DNA of 64,000 nt from Lucifuga dentata (GCA_014773175.1 VXCM01001407.1:1-64000), one strand, 5' to 3'; positions 13,901 through 28,163 are shown, counted from the stretch's first letter. The notes: a model not told the origin generated them from the letters alone. Made by a program: numbers and translations.

Positions 13901-16900
13901 CCTGCTCTGTAATGTCAGTGTCAAAAACTAGTAATTAGACTAATGCAACAATTAGCTATATTAACTGTGATTAATATAAATGCAACAGATCACATACATT
14001 ATTCAAAGTATTAAATTAACAATTCTATGAAATGGAACAATGTGGCAAATATGATATTCAAACAGAATAACACTAAAGGAAAAAATCTCATGTTTGCACA
14101 GAATACAGATGCATCAAAAGATAAGAGACAGAGTCAGTGACAGCGAAAGCTCTGTTTCAGAGCAAACAGTCACCAGATCATGTTGTAAGCTGAACACAAT
14201 AATGAACCCGTAATGATGTAAATACAGCCGATAGAGGCCAGACAGATCTGTTTTTATCCACTGATTTTCTTGGCAAGAGCGCTTTCTCATGCAGGAAAAT
14301 ATCAAGTTTGCACATCGCATCAAATACTCTTTGCAGAGTTTTAAATCTTGGCCACATAAGGGTGGAATAAAGTGGAAAACTGCCCATGAGCATCCTCACT
14401 GACTGTGCACTGAGGCGGGGTTATATCTTAGAGCTGAAGTACATGTGTTACTTCGCCCCGATGTGTAGCCCCGCCTCAAGCTCCAAGATGCAAAGACCCT
14501 TTCCATCACACTACTGCCATAGCAAACCATAACTAACTACAGGTAGATGCCAACTATCCTCATTGTGGCACTACATCAATAACACAAAACCAAAGCCTTC
14601 AGTGGATTTAAATCAGTGGAACATCCACAGCTGTTCACAAAAATTCACCAAACATCTTTCTATATGCAAATAACCATGCAACTCTGCAGCTTAGCCAAAT
14701 ATGCATCTGTTAATACCAAAACCTGTGGATGCAAATTACAGATAACTCCTTCCCCTTCTAACTCCTGCTCTCAGTGAATTAATTAACACTGGCACCAAAG
14801 ACACTGAAGAAAATGTGTGGCTTCTGAAATTTCAACTTTTTTTCTTCCACTATTTTCATACTCTCTTCATTTCCTCCTGCCAACTCTTTTTGTTCTGCCA
14901 ATATCTCAAGCTGGCCTGGTTCATACCTGCTTGCTTTCCCAGATTGGCTTTAAATTTGTAGGGAAGCACTGGTCGATTCTCTGAATGTGACACAGATATG
15001 CAGATGTCTTTCTAAAAATCATTTGCTATTCAGTGCAGACGAGCCAGTATTGCCTATTCATGTTTATGCTCTCAAATTACACTATTACTTTGCAGCACAG
15101 TGACCAGCCTAATAAAATTATCAATCAACACAATCACTTCAATAAAATCTGTCCCAGACTCTTCCAGCAGTGAATACTGGCAACTCAGCTTTGATTTTCT
15201 GTGAAGGAAGTTTTGACAGAGAATATGTTATCACTTCCTTTGTCACACAATGCAGAAAAAATTAATCCCAATAATGAGTCATTCCAGGCACAATGCGGGA
15301 TGTCAAAAGAGAACACATTGAGTCTCTGGGTGATTATTTTCTGCTGAACCCCTAGAATAGATGTGATCCCCTAAACAATAAGTAAGGAGGGCAATTTCAG
15401 CAGCAAGCTGCTAGACACTTTTCACTATCTCTGCAATATCATCTTGGCTCAACCACTATACAGTAATAGAGCTGTAGGCTTAAATGTTGCTTTTTCGATG
15501 ACTCCATTTCTCCTATACACACTACAGCAGCTGTGGTTATGATTTATTCATCGCAACAACCAACCTACCTACGTACATCTGTAAAAGATGTAGACAGAAA
15601 AAGAGATGAAGGTAGGAAATAGATTGTGGAGAAAAACGGTTTTGATCAACTAGTTTTTAATTTTGAGATATAAAACTAAATTGATACTCACCCCTTACAT
15701 TGAGAAGCCTTCTTAATAAGTCCAGTGTGGTGGACAGTATGGAAATAAAATATAAGTTTGCATGAAGAATGCAAGAGTGAGTCAAAACTCAAAGTGTGCT
15801 GGAGCAACAATACAGTTGCCGGATCAAAAGCTTGACTGCCTTTGGAGATGCAACTGGAATTACACAAAGATGAACTGAGGTGGCTGACAGCTTGGGTAGT
15901 TTTACTATAAGTCAACTGACAAATGACAGCTCTCTCAACTCCAAAGTATTTTATCCCTTGAGGAAAAACTGCAAATACATTACTGGGTAGTCACATACAT
16001 GCTACAGGAGAATCATGAAAAAAAAGCTGAATCAAATGCTGATGGAGCAGCTACATCGGATGCAGCAAAATACTGCTAGGATATCCTCCAGCTTAGCATG
16101 TCCAGCCAACCCGTTTCAGACTTAAAGGGTCTCCTGTCTTTGACCAAGGTCACGCTTTCTTCCTCACAAGAAGGAACACTTGATTTACAAGCCTAATCAA
16201 GCATGAAAGTCACGGAGGCAAAACAAGGCCACGGAAAGCCAATTTTGTTAAGGAGAGATGAGAGAGCTCCACAGTCTCCCACTTTTGCAATATTGAAGGA
16301 TGTGGAGTTGTAAAGATGGCTATTAAAATAATTAACTAAGACATCCTTTATCCACACTGGGTAGTAAAAGTGGATGGTGCTCAAAAGAGTGAATGCAAAA
16401 TGTCCTCCTGGGGACATTTCATTACACAAGTTCCATGAACTGACTTAATTCCTACAATTAACAAGTTAGGTGGAAGAGGAATTCCTTATTCATAAATATG
16501 GCTCCATACCAGACCAAACTGCAGTTCTTCCAAATTCTGCCAATGATAAAGATCATATACATAACTAGCCTACATTTACACTTTGTAAAATAAAGGAATA
16601 AAACACTTAAAATGCATTCACTTTGGGCCAAGCACTCGATTATTAATGTTGTCCCTCATTGGCTGGTTAGCTCATTTATTAGGTCAGTTGACTATGATAT
16701 ATGCAGGTAACATCATTGAGGTGTATTATTAATATTATGCATTAAATACATTAATTGTGTCCGTTGACTAATTCTGACTAATGCAAAGACTGAATTGGTA
16801 CCTTTCATAAAACTATAAACAGCATTAAAATATTTTCTGGCCAATACACTCTTTGTGTAGCTCAATACAGCTTTACATCTTCCCATTTAAGTGTTAAAAT

Positions 16901-19400
16901 GTACTTAAAAAATGGAAACAAAGAGAAAACAACACGAAGAACTCAATTTGCACAAACAGCAACAACCAAGGACAGAGAAGACAAATACGCTCTTTCATAA
17001 GTGATACCAACTGAAGTTTTGTTTTGTTTTTTTTAGCCACAATTGCATTGTGGACTACAATTGTTTGAACAAGTTGAATCAGTAAAGTAAATGAAGAGAG
17101 AAGCTTTCAGACTGTTACTATAGTACAAGAGGCTTCATACACAAGGCGCTGCTGCTGTTCATTTACTGCCATTGACAAAAGAGCATTCTTACTGAGAAGA
17201 ACAGCACAGCAGCACTGGTCTGTTTGTAGCCTAAAACCCATATGTATGAAAGGAGGGGGGGGATGGGTGGGATTATTAGGTTCGAGTACTAACACTGTGA
17301 CAGATAGGACAGACGGCAAAGTCACAAGCCCCCTGCACATGATCACGAGCCAGCCAACCAGAGCAGGTCACTCCCTGTAGAGCGTTACGGTCCCTTGGAA
17401 AGCCTGTCTGGACTTTCTGGCTCTTAATCCTGCCCGCATCCTCCATACAAAGTCAGTGCTGCAGACACATTTTTCTGGATGTAGGACGCATTGAATGGCA
17501 GGAAGGGTAGTGAATAATAGGAGGGAATATAGCTGCATATCGGTTTGTCTGCATGCCTGGGGCCAACTGGGGCCACTCTCTTTTATTGTAAAGGGTGGTT
17601 GGTATTTAGCAAAGTCGAGGGGTGTAAAGAGAGATGCCTGAGGGAGGGTCAGGGCTCCCAAGTATGCAGACATAAGCTGTCTGCATGTTGCTTTTGAAGT
17701 GGGCCATGGTCACGTGCTGCGAGGGTCACCGGGTACGAGTTTATACAGCAAAGCCACAGAAAGCTTGGATCCAGCCAACCCATTGCTAAAATTTACACAG
17801 ATCCAAGTTTGTACAACACTGTGACTAAGCAATGGCATACAATTATGATAACACAAAAAAGTATGTTAACAACTTGAACCATTGTGCAAGTTTGTAATTA
17901 TGGTGCAACTTTTGCCCCAAAGACAAAGAAATCAGTGAGGAGTTGAGAAAACTCTTTTAACTTTGATCAAACTGCTATTTGCAAAGGCATTTCAAGAAAC
18001 ATTTCTACCCTTGAACACCGTGACACAATCTTATACTCTCATATGCAGTTTACAAGTAACACCACTTTCTCTGAATCACGTCTAACATGCTAATTAAATC
18101 ATTTCTTTTTAGAAAGAGTGATAATTTGTAGGATAATACTAATGTATTTAACAACTATAAAAAAATTCATCCTCAAACTATTTTTTCTGCCAGATATTTT
18201 AAAAAGCCAGCTGCTGTCAGATTTCTGAAACATCTATGAAATTATGTTCTAATGTGACCAAAAAAAAAATCAACCAATGTTAAGCCATATATATCCTTAG
18301 CATGCTGAAGTCCACACACCATTCAGAAATACATCTGCTTTCACTTCTTTTTCCAGCTCAGTGTGCGTGTAACGCCTTTAGGTTAGGCATATTGGTAGCT
18401 AGCAATTACACTGCAGATGTTTGATGGATGATGGTTTATATGCAAAAAATGCAGACCTATTTTGAACATTAAGTTCACAGAGGAGACTTAATTCAGATTA
18501 ATGATACACCGCCTGCCCACTCATTAAGACCACTGGTAACTGGCCAGTTATAGGAACCACTGCAATGACCACCGTGACCATGATAACTTATACGCTTCAG
18601 CGCTACAAACATTAGGAAGTATCCCACTTGGAGCCAAAACAGAGCACCCTTTGTCCATTAGCCTATTATTAAGCGCCACAGGAGAGCCTGGCTTAGCACT
18701 CCACTGCCTGCATTCAGAGACAAAAATCCCAGCGTGAGCCAGCTAAAACAGCGGGTCAGATGAACAGATGCAAACAGGCAGTCTGATAGGTGGTGAACTG
18801 ACTGCTGGAAAACATTTTGGACAAGCAGCACCCTGGAAGACAGTCAATAAACATTACTTAGGCAACTTAGGCAAGGCGTTATGAATAATGGAATAAGGGA
18901 GCAGTTTATAATAGCTTAGATTCTGAGGGAAAGTAACTTTACCAACAAATACAAGGCCAACTTCTGCTTTTATCGTGCACTTCAACTGCTTTTCTTCCTT
19001 AGTCACACTTTGGCAAAAATACTGCCCAGCACCTTTAATTATAATTAGTACGCTGAAATATCACATACCAGCTAATCAACACACTTACAGGTCTTGGCAT
19101 TGTCGCTAATGCATGAGTTTAATTTAATAAAAGACGAGAAAATGTTTTAGGTCTCAGTAAAAAGAAAATGCAGGGAAGTTACTGTTCAATGAGAGCAAGC
19201 ACTTAAGCATTAATTGTTCTTTGAAAGGGTGACATTTTATTGGCTTATTGTCATTAATTTATGCTGATGAGTTTCCATGTAAACACTGGCTTGTTTTGTG
19301 GGGCTTTGACCATGTGAATAATTCACACATCGCAATCCAATGTTAGTGATTAAAATCGACCTGGGATTTCTGATCTACTTGAAAAAGAAATCATTGCAGC
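10961..19400. other. Non-coding stretch, probably intronic or intergenic
   Basis: AT-rich, low repeat content and no coding exon recognised on either strand. An A-tract with an N is at 12758. It could be intron of the gene proposed to start at 28.4 kb. Confidence 0.5.
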
Positions 19401-19600
19401 TTAAAGGACCATACCTGTAATTTTACATGTTTAAGCCCAATAGATACTGCATGCATTCATGTTACGTTACTGACAAACATTTTACAAAACATAAAACTAT
19501 ACTTTAGTTTTCCTGTTACTCTGCCAAACACCTCCATTTATTTCACAAATCACATCCTGTTTACAATGAAAATGGCAGCAAACAAAGTTTTAAAAATTCA
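19401..19600 (-). mobile_element. TTAA-flanked palindromic MITE, copy 3, partial
   Basis: TTAAAGGACCATACC, then TTTTACATGTTTAAGCCCAA and GTTACGTTACTGACAAAC as in copy 5. Similarity fades after about 200 bp. Confidence 0.65.
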
Positions 19601-21003
19601 GAGACAGTGTTTTTAAATCATGGCTGGATCTTTGTCAGGTCAAAATGTTACCACTTTCAAACGATGGTTTACATATCATACTTCTTTCTCATTCAAAATA
19701 ATATGGGCATTGTTTTGGATGTGAGAAAATGTAGCCGTTTAATGTGATGGCGTGTTTGACCCACGTCCCATTCCCACATCTTGTAGACATGACGACATCT
19801 TGGGTTATCAGGGTTGGTGCGAAAAAGTAACATAGGTCAGCCATTGAAAAAAAGGAAAAAAAAAAAAAGGTTAAATGGGTATCAAAAGCAGCAGCTCAAA
19901 AAAGAGATAAGAAAATATAAAAACATATCTGCTGCCCATAATTTGGCGGCATTGTTTCTTTTTTGGGCTGCTGGAGGAAAACAGATGGGAAAACCTCAAG
20001 AGTGAGAGACAAGTATCAGACCTTCTCTTTAAAACACAGGCCTAATTAAGACGATAAATACACTCCAAAAAGAGGTCTTGTAAATAGATCAAAACAAATG
20101 GCATATTTATTCTCCTAAGTCAGATGAGATATAAAAAGAAAAGTTCCATATTTACAATTAGCTAATGAGAAACAGAAAAATTACACTTGTACACTTGTAG
20201 CAGTTCACAAAAATAGAACCATTTTACAGAAGTTTAAACAGTAACCATGTAATTTATCTAAATAGGAAAAAACTAATATCAATAAATTCATTTGCCCAAT
20301 AGGACAGCCAAAACATCTGTAACGGTAGCCCAAAGCATTTTTCCAAAACATTAAGAAATATTTGCTGCTATTTTATTACTGTGTCTCAAAATCCACTTCT
20401 TGAGCTAAGCGCAAAACAATTATATGACTAGAACTAATATAACAATATATTGCTCGATTGGTTCTATCAGTTGGCGAAAGCAGGATAGCCCACGCATCAC
20501 ACAGAAGTTCAACTAACACCTTGCAATCAGCATGCTATTTAGAAGACACACACACACACACACTGTTAAAAGTTGCACACAATGACCAATACTTCAGAAA
20601 TCTGACAAAATCTAGATCAAGCCACAAAGAGCATGTTGCAAAGCACAGATTTACATATGTATAAAGCTTACATTGTTGTTAATGGTGGTGGGCAATAAAG
20701 CCTTAAAATAATATCTGAATATCTCAAGGTGTTTTTGTGATAATGATATTCAAGATGATATGAACAATGTAAGGAATTGTCGTATTGGTGACTGCATAAG
20801 TATGCAATACTGCAAGATGTAACAACATGAGAAAAAATGAATGTGTAAAAGTAGGCACAGTTTTTTCCTTCAGTAAAAGTAGAAATGACTAAATCCTGTA
20901 ATATTTTAGGTTATAAAAAACAACTCAAATAAACTTGGCCTGTTAGTCTTCATTAGTGTATAAAACATAAATAGTACCTCCATATAAAATTACTGATGAT
21001 ACC

Positions 21004-21720
21004 TTAAAGGATCATACCAGCGATCGGGCAGGTTTGAGCGCAATGCATACACGTTTCATTACTGACAACCATTTCCCAAAATATACTACTTGAGCAGTAC
21101 AATTTCAAATTGTTTTTCCTACATTCCATAATGCCATTGGTTTCAGTTCATTCCAGTACATTTTTAAAATCAACTTGTACAGATTTGAAACACGCTTGAG
21201 TTATGTAATCCGTCACGGAGAACATGATGTCTATCAGGTTTTTTTTGCCAAACTTGGTTAAACTTTATTTAACCGATCCAATAACAGCTGCATGGAAGAC
21301 AATGTATTTCTCTGCCAGGAAATATATTCACAGGAGAAGATGACTCTTACCAAGAAATTAAAATGACTGTGCCTTCTATAATCGTGAAAAAGTGTTAGCA
21401 GGTGAAACGTATTTTGTGGTGGGTGTATCTCATGAAAATTTGATTTTGAAAGATTTGGGGATTTGGCAAATAACAGCAAAACTAAAATATGGTTTTATGT
21501 TTTGGATATTCTGTAATGTAACATGTAGGCAGGTTGTGTATATATGTATATATATATATATATGTATGTATGTATATACTATATATATATACATACACAC
21601 ACACACACACACACACACACGNATATGTATGTATGTATATACTATATATATATACATACACACACACACACACACACACACACGGCTCAAACATGCACGA
21701 CCATCGGTATGGTCCTTTAA
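21004..21720 (+). mobile_element. TTAA-flanked palindromic MITE, copy 4, full length
   Basis: Left end TTAAAGGATCATACCAGCGA and right end (inverted) TTAAAGGACCATACCGATGG, each at a TTAA (21004-21007 and 21717-21720). It contains a TA/CA microsatellite that is duplicated across the N at 21622, so true length is about 63 bp shorter. Whole-element foldback pairing is visible beyond the termini (GGTTTGAGC at left against GGCTCAAAC at right). Confidence 0.8.
21560..21684. repeat. Exact 62-bp tandem duplicate split by N inside MITE copy 4 (assembly artefact)
   Basis: 21560-21621 and 21623-21684 are identical; N at 21622. Confidence 0.9.
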
Positions 21721-21911
21721 GAGCTGATCATTCACAGGTTATGCAGTGCTTAAGCAATCAGCTGCTTGGCTCTCCTCACACGACTTGGGAATTTCTTTGC
21801 ATTCACCCAGGAGTTTCTGTTTCAGCAAATTTGTTGTATTCTCAACTTTGGCTGTTAGCCAGTAAACCACTTCCCAAACCACAGAATTAGCTACTCTTTT
21901 TTTAGGACCTA

Positions 21912-22464
21912 CAGTATCAGTCAGAAGTAAGTACACTCCTGTCTCTTAGTAAGAAAATCAGAGTTTTGTATGACAATTGAGTTACATATGACAATTCAGT
22001 GATTTTTTTTTTTTTTTTTTNTTTTTTTTTTTTTTTTTTTCAAATCTTCTCAGTTCTCAGACAGTTCTCTCCATGTGGAGCCACTTTTACTATGTGGTTC
22101 AGACTGTTATAAAATTTGTTTTGCACAAATGTTGCACCACACTATTTAAGTGTATATTGCATGAAAAGGTGACAGGTGATGTGGTGTTAAAATAGGCAGT
22201 GTGTGTGGTAAAGGTGTTTCAGCGCTGACACATATTGCTTTGTTTTAACTAGGGGTGTACTTACTTGTGAAACTATGTTATGTAGGATATTAGTTAATAC
22301 AAGTTCTGTTTGAAGTATTTTCCCAATTTCAGTTATTGTTAAATGTGCTAAAATAAAGGATCAACAGATCCAAATGGCTATCCAACTTAGACATTGCCTA
22401 CAGAAAGTAAAAACTCTGATTTTCTTCCTAACAGACAGGCTGTACTTACTTCTGACTGATACTG
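21912..22464. mobile_element. Complete non-autonomous Tc1/mariner-type element with about 50-bp terminal inverted repeats
   Basis: The left end reads CAGTATCAGTCAGAAGTAAG and the right end reads the same on the opposite strand. The match continues, with few mismatches, through the GTACA-CCTGTCT and AAGAAAATCAGAGTTTT stretches. Both ends abut TA dinucleotides (21910-21911 and 22465-22466), as expected for the TA target-site duplication. There is no transposase frame inside. A T-tract with a single N at 22021 means the internal length is uncertain. Confidence 0.85.
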
Positions 22465-22899
22465 TAGTCTGTCAGGCGCTGACCACGCTACTTCCAGGTA
22501 TGCTTGTTTTGCTTCTTGTTTTGTGCATGATATGAAAAACACTGTGTAATACTGTCATATGGCATTGTGTCATCATATCATCATATGACAAATCTGAGCA
22601 TATAAAAACTTATACCAGTACTAACATGAACAATATGATATGGCATATTGTATCAAGATGATATGGCATATCATATCGGGGGGGGGGGGGGNGGGGGGGG
22701 GGGGGAATCAATTTTTCAATTAATTGCGATTCATATTTAAATGATTCAATTATCAATTCATTAAATTAAAAAATCAATCTTTTAAATAGTCAGATTTTTA
22801 AATAATGCTAGTAGCGTAAGTAACGCTAGTAGCATAAGTTTCGTGTGACGTAGCACGACTATTCTACTACAGAAAGTGTAAAAGACCAAGCTTTTATTA

Positions 22900-23400
22900 A
22901 AACCAACAGGTACCTGGTGTCTTGGCAGAAGTGCAGATGTAATTCTTGGCAGGGATGCGGGTTTTGGCACAACACCGGCACCTCCACGGTTTAGAGCAGA
23001 TGTATGGACTCATTGTGGCTTTCAAAAGCAAAAGGACACAAACGAACCCAACAAAAGTAAGACCATTTGCAAAATATGTAACTCAGAAGTAAAATTTTGT
23101 GGTAACACAACAAACTTGGGGAACCACTTGAGGAGGCATCACGCCACCGCCATGAAGTCTGCATCACCAACACCTGAATGAAGACAGATGATGGAAGAAA
23201 ATGCAATGACCAGCAAGCTGCCATCTGCCTCACCTCCAGCCAAGAAATAACGGAGTATGTTACTACTTTTATAAGCAAGTGTCTCACAGCATCGTGGACA
23301 ACGAAGGATTTAGCAACATGCTTAAAATCATGGAATCATGGAACGTGAGCCTACATGACAACACGTTAGTGAGGATGTCATAGAGAGCATCAGAGCCAAA
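22900..23400 (+). pseudogene. hAT-family (ZBED) transposase relic
   Basis: An open stretch to 23181 reads RADVWTHCGFQKQK, then SKTICKICNSEVKFCG and NTTNLGNHLRRHHA. The CxxC-x(n)-HxxxH spacing with the aromatic VWTHCGF start is a BED zinc finger. After a stop it resumes in other frames with ITEYVTTFI and HSIVDNEGFSNMLKIME, the conserved 'VENEGF...L' block of hAT transposases. The element is broken by stops and frameshifts. Flanking AT-rich repeats at 22720-22800 and 23530-23635 (ending CACAGCCCTAG, a hAT-like terminus) may belong to it. No left terminus was found; a G-tract with an N at 22692 lies there. Confidence 0.65.
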
Positions 23401-24254
23401 AGGTCAGCCTGAACCTGTTTCTTTGAATACATTCATTAAGTTTTCAATATATACTTTGAAAGAATGTCTTCACTTTTTTACATAACAATGAAATTTAGAA
23501 GACATAACCCTAACAGAATTTTACAGAATTTAACAAAATCGAATCGAATCAAATCGGGGCTTTGAAAATTGAAATCGAATCAAATAGAGAGGTCAAAATC
23601 GATATCCAGGCCTACATGGCACAGCCCTAGTAGCTAATGCTGATTCTTTTGGAGAGGTGTAATCTTGGCAAAGCCATTCTGCATAACAGTTTAATAATAA
23701 GGAACAATATCCTGTGTTAGGCATCTGTGTAATCTGGAGAGCAGGTGGGTCAAAGACAAATAACAATTAGGAGAGAATACAGGAAAGGAGTGGACCTGCT
23801 ACAAGCTGCTTATCTGGTGTGTACCTGCTACCACTCGAGTATATTTAACTGAGAAAAAGAGGTAAAAAAAAAAAAAAAAAAAANAAAAAAAAAAAAAAAA
23901 AAATCAGACATGAAAATTAAGAACCGAGGAATGTCCCGAGATAAAACTCTTTTACAGAGTGATTGCTTTCTTTCCTGTGTTCATAATATTTCAAACATAC
24001 TACATGCTTGAAACTATATAAAAGAGAGAACTTCAGTCACAAGGACAGCTGAGTATTTCATGCAGTGTGGCAAAATGTGCTGATTAAGGGCACTCATCAG
24101 AGAAGAGCCTGAAATGGTTTTGGAAGGACATACATCAACACTAAATCAAAGAACGCCGGTGTTAAAGTGCAGTCTGCCAAACTCAGAAAATGGGATTACA
24201 CAGAGCCCGACATTTCCTCTTCTGTGGAAAAAAAGATAATAAGGGAATGTGGGT

Positions 24255-24790
24255 TTAAAGGACCAGACCAGTAATTTTGCATGTTTAAGCCCAATAAATA
24301 CTACCCACACACACACGTTACGTTACTGACAACCATTTTCCAAAACATAAAGCCATATTTTAGTTTTCCTGTTATTTTGCCAGATCACCTCATATTTCAA
24401 AATCAAATGTCTGTTGATAAACCCACCTTAAAAATGTGGCTGCTAATACATACATCAGAATAGAAGGGACAGTCTTTTTTAATTTCTCCGTAAAAGCAGT
24501 CTTCTTTGGGACTATATTCCCTGGTGGACACATACATTTTCTTCCGTGCAACTCCGTGTTGGACTGATTAAGCAACTTTGGCTAAAATAAGAACATATGG
24601 TTTGCTGTGAGGGACTACTTATCTCAGGATGTTTCAAGTCTCTAAATGTTTTTTTTTATAGCGTACTGGAATGAACTGAAAGTAATCACTGTCTGGAAAG
24701 TAGGGAAAAACAATTCCAAGATTTAATGCAACATATATGCTGGTTGTATTTATTGGGCTCAAACATAAATACACCGGTATGGTCCTTTAT
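24255..24790 (-). mobile_element. TTAA-flanked palindromic MITE, copy 5, near full length
   Basis: Left end TTAAAGGACCAGACCAG, right end CACCGGTATGGTCCTTTAT (TTAA mutated to TTAT). Internal blocks match copies 2 and 3 in this orientation. Confidence 0.8.
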
Positions 24791-27700
24791 GAATATGACC
24801 AAGGCATGTTTCATACTACAAAATCATGAGGACTTGGTCTCTGTTATTAAAAGGCATCAGAAAGCATTGGAATAATATGACGACATGTTGAGGCATCAGC
24901 GCTGCAGCTACATGTTATGTGACTGACTGTGTTTGTGTACTTGCCAACATGTACGTGGCACATAGAACGTCCCACACAATTTTTATTTTTGTAAATAAAA
25001 CTGCATTTAAAAAAAAGGCAGTGAATTCATAATACAGAGTATATCATAGAGGAAAATGTGGTGGTACAAATGGATAAAACATACTATGGTATATGGTATT
25101 TTCTGTGGGAAAAGTAACTTTCAGAGAGCTACATATTGCATCACAGCAGGAAATAGCCTTAATACATCTATGGGATGTGGACAGAGCTGTTGATCAATAG
25201 CTATGAGTAAAGGATTACTTTGCAAAGTGCTGAGATTTATGGATTTCAGAACTCCCTGTTCAGGCCTGAGCTAGGCATTGACATTTTAAATTTCACTCCA
25301 ATTCTCTACCTACCAATTCCAAAGCCAGCAAAGCGTAAAGCAAAGCCGCAGCATGGTTCACTGTATCAGCTCCTCACCAGATGTTCCTATCAGATTTCTG
25401 TTCTGATTAGCTCGTTCTCTAATTTGTAAGCTGCCAACGTCTGCTGACAGAACTACAATCTGCCACCTCATAAATGTCCAAGACAGGGCAAATACAAGCT
25501 ATAGAGAACAAAGTTTTATTTCTAAATCTTTGATGACTGTGTTTTGGGAAGCCCTTCCTTCCTTAAGTATGGATGTAAACGCTATATATACACACATTTG
25601 TATGATGATGATGATGATTGTAATTCCTTACAGTTTTTTTTTCCCCCCATTTAGTGTAGACTTATTTTTCCATTCTGGCTGCCCTGTTTCATCCGTTTTG
25701 ATCTCTTGTTTGGCTCACAATTTATGACAAATAATTTTCATATGTTCTTTTCATTGGTACTACAGATAAAACTAACATCAAAATTCCAAGCTAAGTAGTG
25801 AAAATATCCAAATGTACCTGTGGTAAATCTGGCAAAAAAGATGAGCTTCGTCACTATTAACAGCATAGCTGCTCCACCTTCTTCAACTTATGTTTTCTGC
25901 TTGAACAGAGTTGCAGGGTCATTTTTCAAATTTCCAATGCATCTAACGTTGGTAAAGATAATCCATCACTTCAATTGAAACTGCGACAATTATCTTTGAA
26001 AAAGATGCTGCTGAACAATCAATAAAAAAAAAACTGAAGCATGTGTCTGGACTTGCAGACAGATGTGCACAAGCAGACAGATGGAATTTAAGAAAGATTT
26101 AAATGGGTTTCAGGGAGTTTAAGCAGGCTGGTTCCTGAGCAAAATGTGAAATATTTATGGTATTTGGTAGCTTGTCAGTGTAAAAATTGGTCTGTAGGCT
26201 TTTTTAGTCTGTAATGTAGTTTGAAATAAAATGAGACCCAAAATCATGGCGGTTTGCAGAATAAATCTATTGTACAATACTCATCATACAGTTTGAAATT
26301 TACCAATCTAAATCAGCTACAAAAGGTGAAGCAGTTGGACTCACAGTTTATTCAACTGTAATGCTTTTCCTATAAAGAATCTCAAATTTTGAGCAGACAA
26401 GTGAAGACATGCGCAATGAAAGTCTATCGAAATTAAAAAAAAAAAAAAAANTAAAAAAAAAAAAAAGAGTCACAAACTCTTCTACTATGTTTTATTCCTC
26501 CAAATGTTTCCACCATCACTGTCACACAGATGTAGTTCTCATTGGGATGTTGGTGGGGATAAACATATCAGAGAAGTGTGTTTGATCTAATTGCTTTAAC
26601 AATCAACAAGACTTGCCACAGCAGCTAGATAATGTTTTGATATCAAGTTTCCAACATAACTAAGTATTCTTAATGCTAATTCTTTCATCTCAAAAGTGTG
26701 TACTGCATTTTTGTGAAAAATAAAAATCTAAAGTTGTTCATTTCAGTGTTTCAGTTTTTTCTACAGTGGTGATTTAGGTTACAAAAGATTATTTTCATCA
26801 TTGATTAATCAAATAATCAATAACTTGCTTCAGTCTTAATTACAACTCTCACAGTTAGTTTGCTATGGGCAAATAAGTACAAAAAAAAAGTCAGCAGGCA
26901 CCATTAAAAAAAATAAAATAAATAAAAATCAACCAACAATGCACAATAGCTGTGTAGCTACTAAAACAGAAAAAAAAAAAAAAAANAAAAAAAAAAAAAA
27001 AATACTGTAATGCTGAAAGACTGACTTGATTAGGCTGGTGGAAAATGTATCAACAACAATTTTAATAATAAATTGTTTTATTTATTTTAAGTAAAAAGGG
27101 AAAAGCATTTGCTGGCTCTATATTCTGAGACAGGTAAGGATTTGCTGCTTTTCTGTCATACAACTATCAACTGAATCCCTATATGCTTTTTAATTGTTAC
27201 TACAAATAAATATGTACAAGTCGCTTTAGACAGACATTCAATACAAATTTTTAACATGTTACAGACAACATAATTAACTAATCATCATAATTAATCAATA
27301 ATTTAAAAAAACGTATTTGCAGGTCTGTTAAGACTGTTCTGGATCAGGATGGGCAGACACATCAGCAAGACATAAGTAAATATCTGCATCAATGCATCTC
27401 TACTTTGATCATTCCCTGGAGTGCAGGAGTGACCATTTATTTCCGAGCTATAATTTGACAGCTACAGAAAGGTGTGGTGTCTGTTGTAGGTGGAAATATG
27501 AACACGGAAAAAAAATCAAAGAGGATGCAGAAGTTACTGCAAGTCGGAAAGCGACCCAAACCATGATAAAAACAAGAAGAAGAATGTAAAACTAGCTTTG
27601 AAACTCAATGAAAGGTAGCTTAGAGAGATATATGATTTGCAGAAGTACACTTATTGGAGACAAAGTTTAATCCACGATGAGTTCAGACAAGTACCGTTAG

Positions 27701-28163
27701 CTTACCACAACAATAGTTTGGCAGTTCCTGACCTCCACTTCATTCACAAAACAAAAGCCTGACATGGCTCAAAGAGAAAAATACTCGGTACAACTGTTTC
27801 GTTGGCAGAAAAGCTAAGCAGCTAGCTAGTGAGCCAACCAGCTAACAGCTAGTTTATACGAAGCAGATGTATCCTTAGCATGCAAGCTAACAGGGGTTAT
27901 GAATTCCAAAGAGAGTCAACAGTGAGCTTTGAAGTTCCAGTAGTCCCTTTTTAATTCCGCTAACACAACAACACACGCTGAATGCTGGGGTAATGAACAG
28001 TAAAGAGTTGCTCGAAGTCTGAGTAAAACGGTGGGAAAGAATGAAGACAGTTTAGATGTAAATTGTGGTTTCTGATTGGAAATGAAATAGTAAAAATATC
28101 AGCTAGCGATGCAAGAGAGTCAGGACAGAAGAAGCCAACAAGGCATAACGTTAGCAAGCTTAC
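24791..28163. other. Non-coding stretch
   Basis: No recognised exon. A-tracts with single Ns lie at 26451 and 26986. Confidence 0.5.

Noticed and set aside
19814..20005. Lys-rich 63-residue frame resembling the basic N-terminus of some hAT proteins
   Set aside because: The likeness rests on poly-Lys from an A-tract; no zinc finger or transposase block follows.
21392..21890. Open frames up to 118 residues near 21.5 kb
   Set aside because: Same microsatellite effect, doubled by the artefactual 62-bp duplication across the N.
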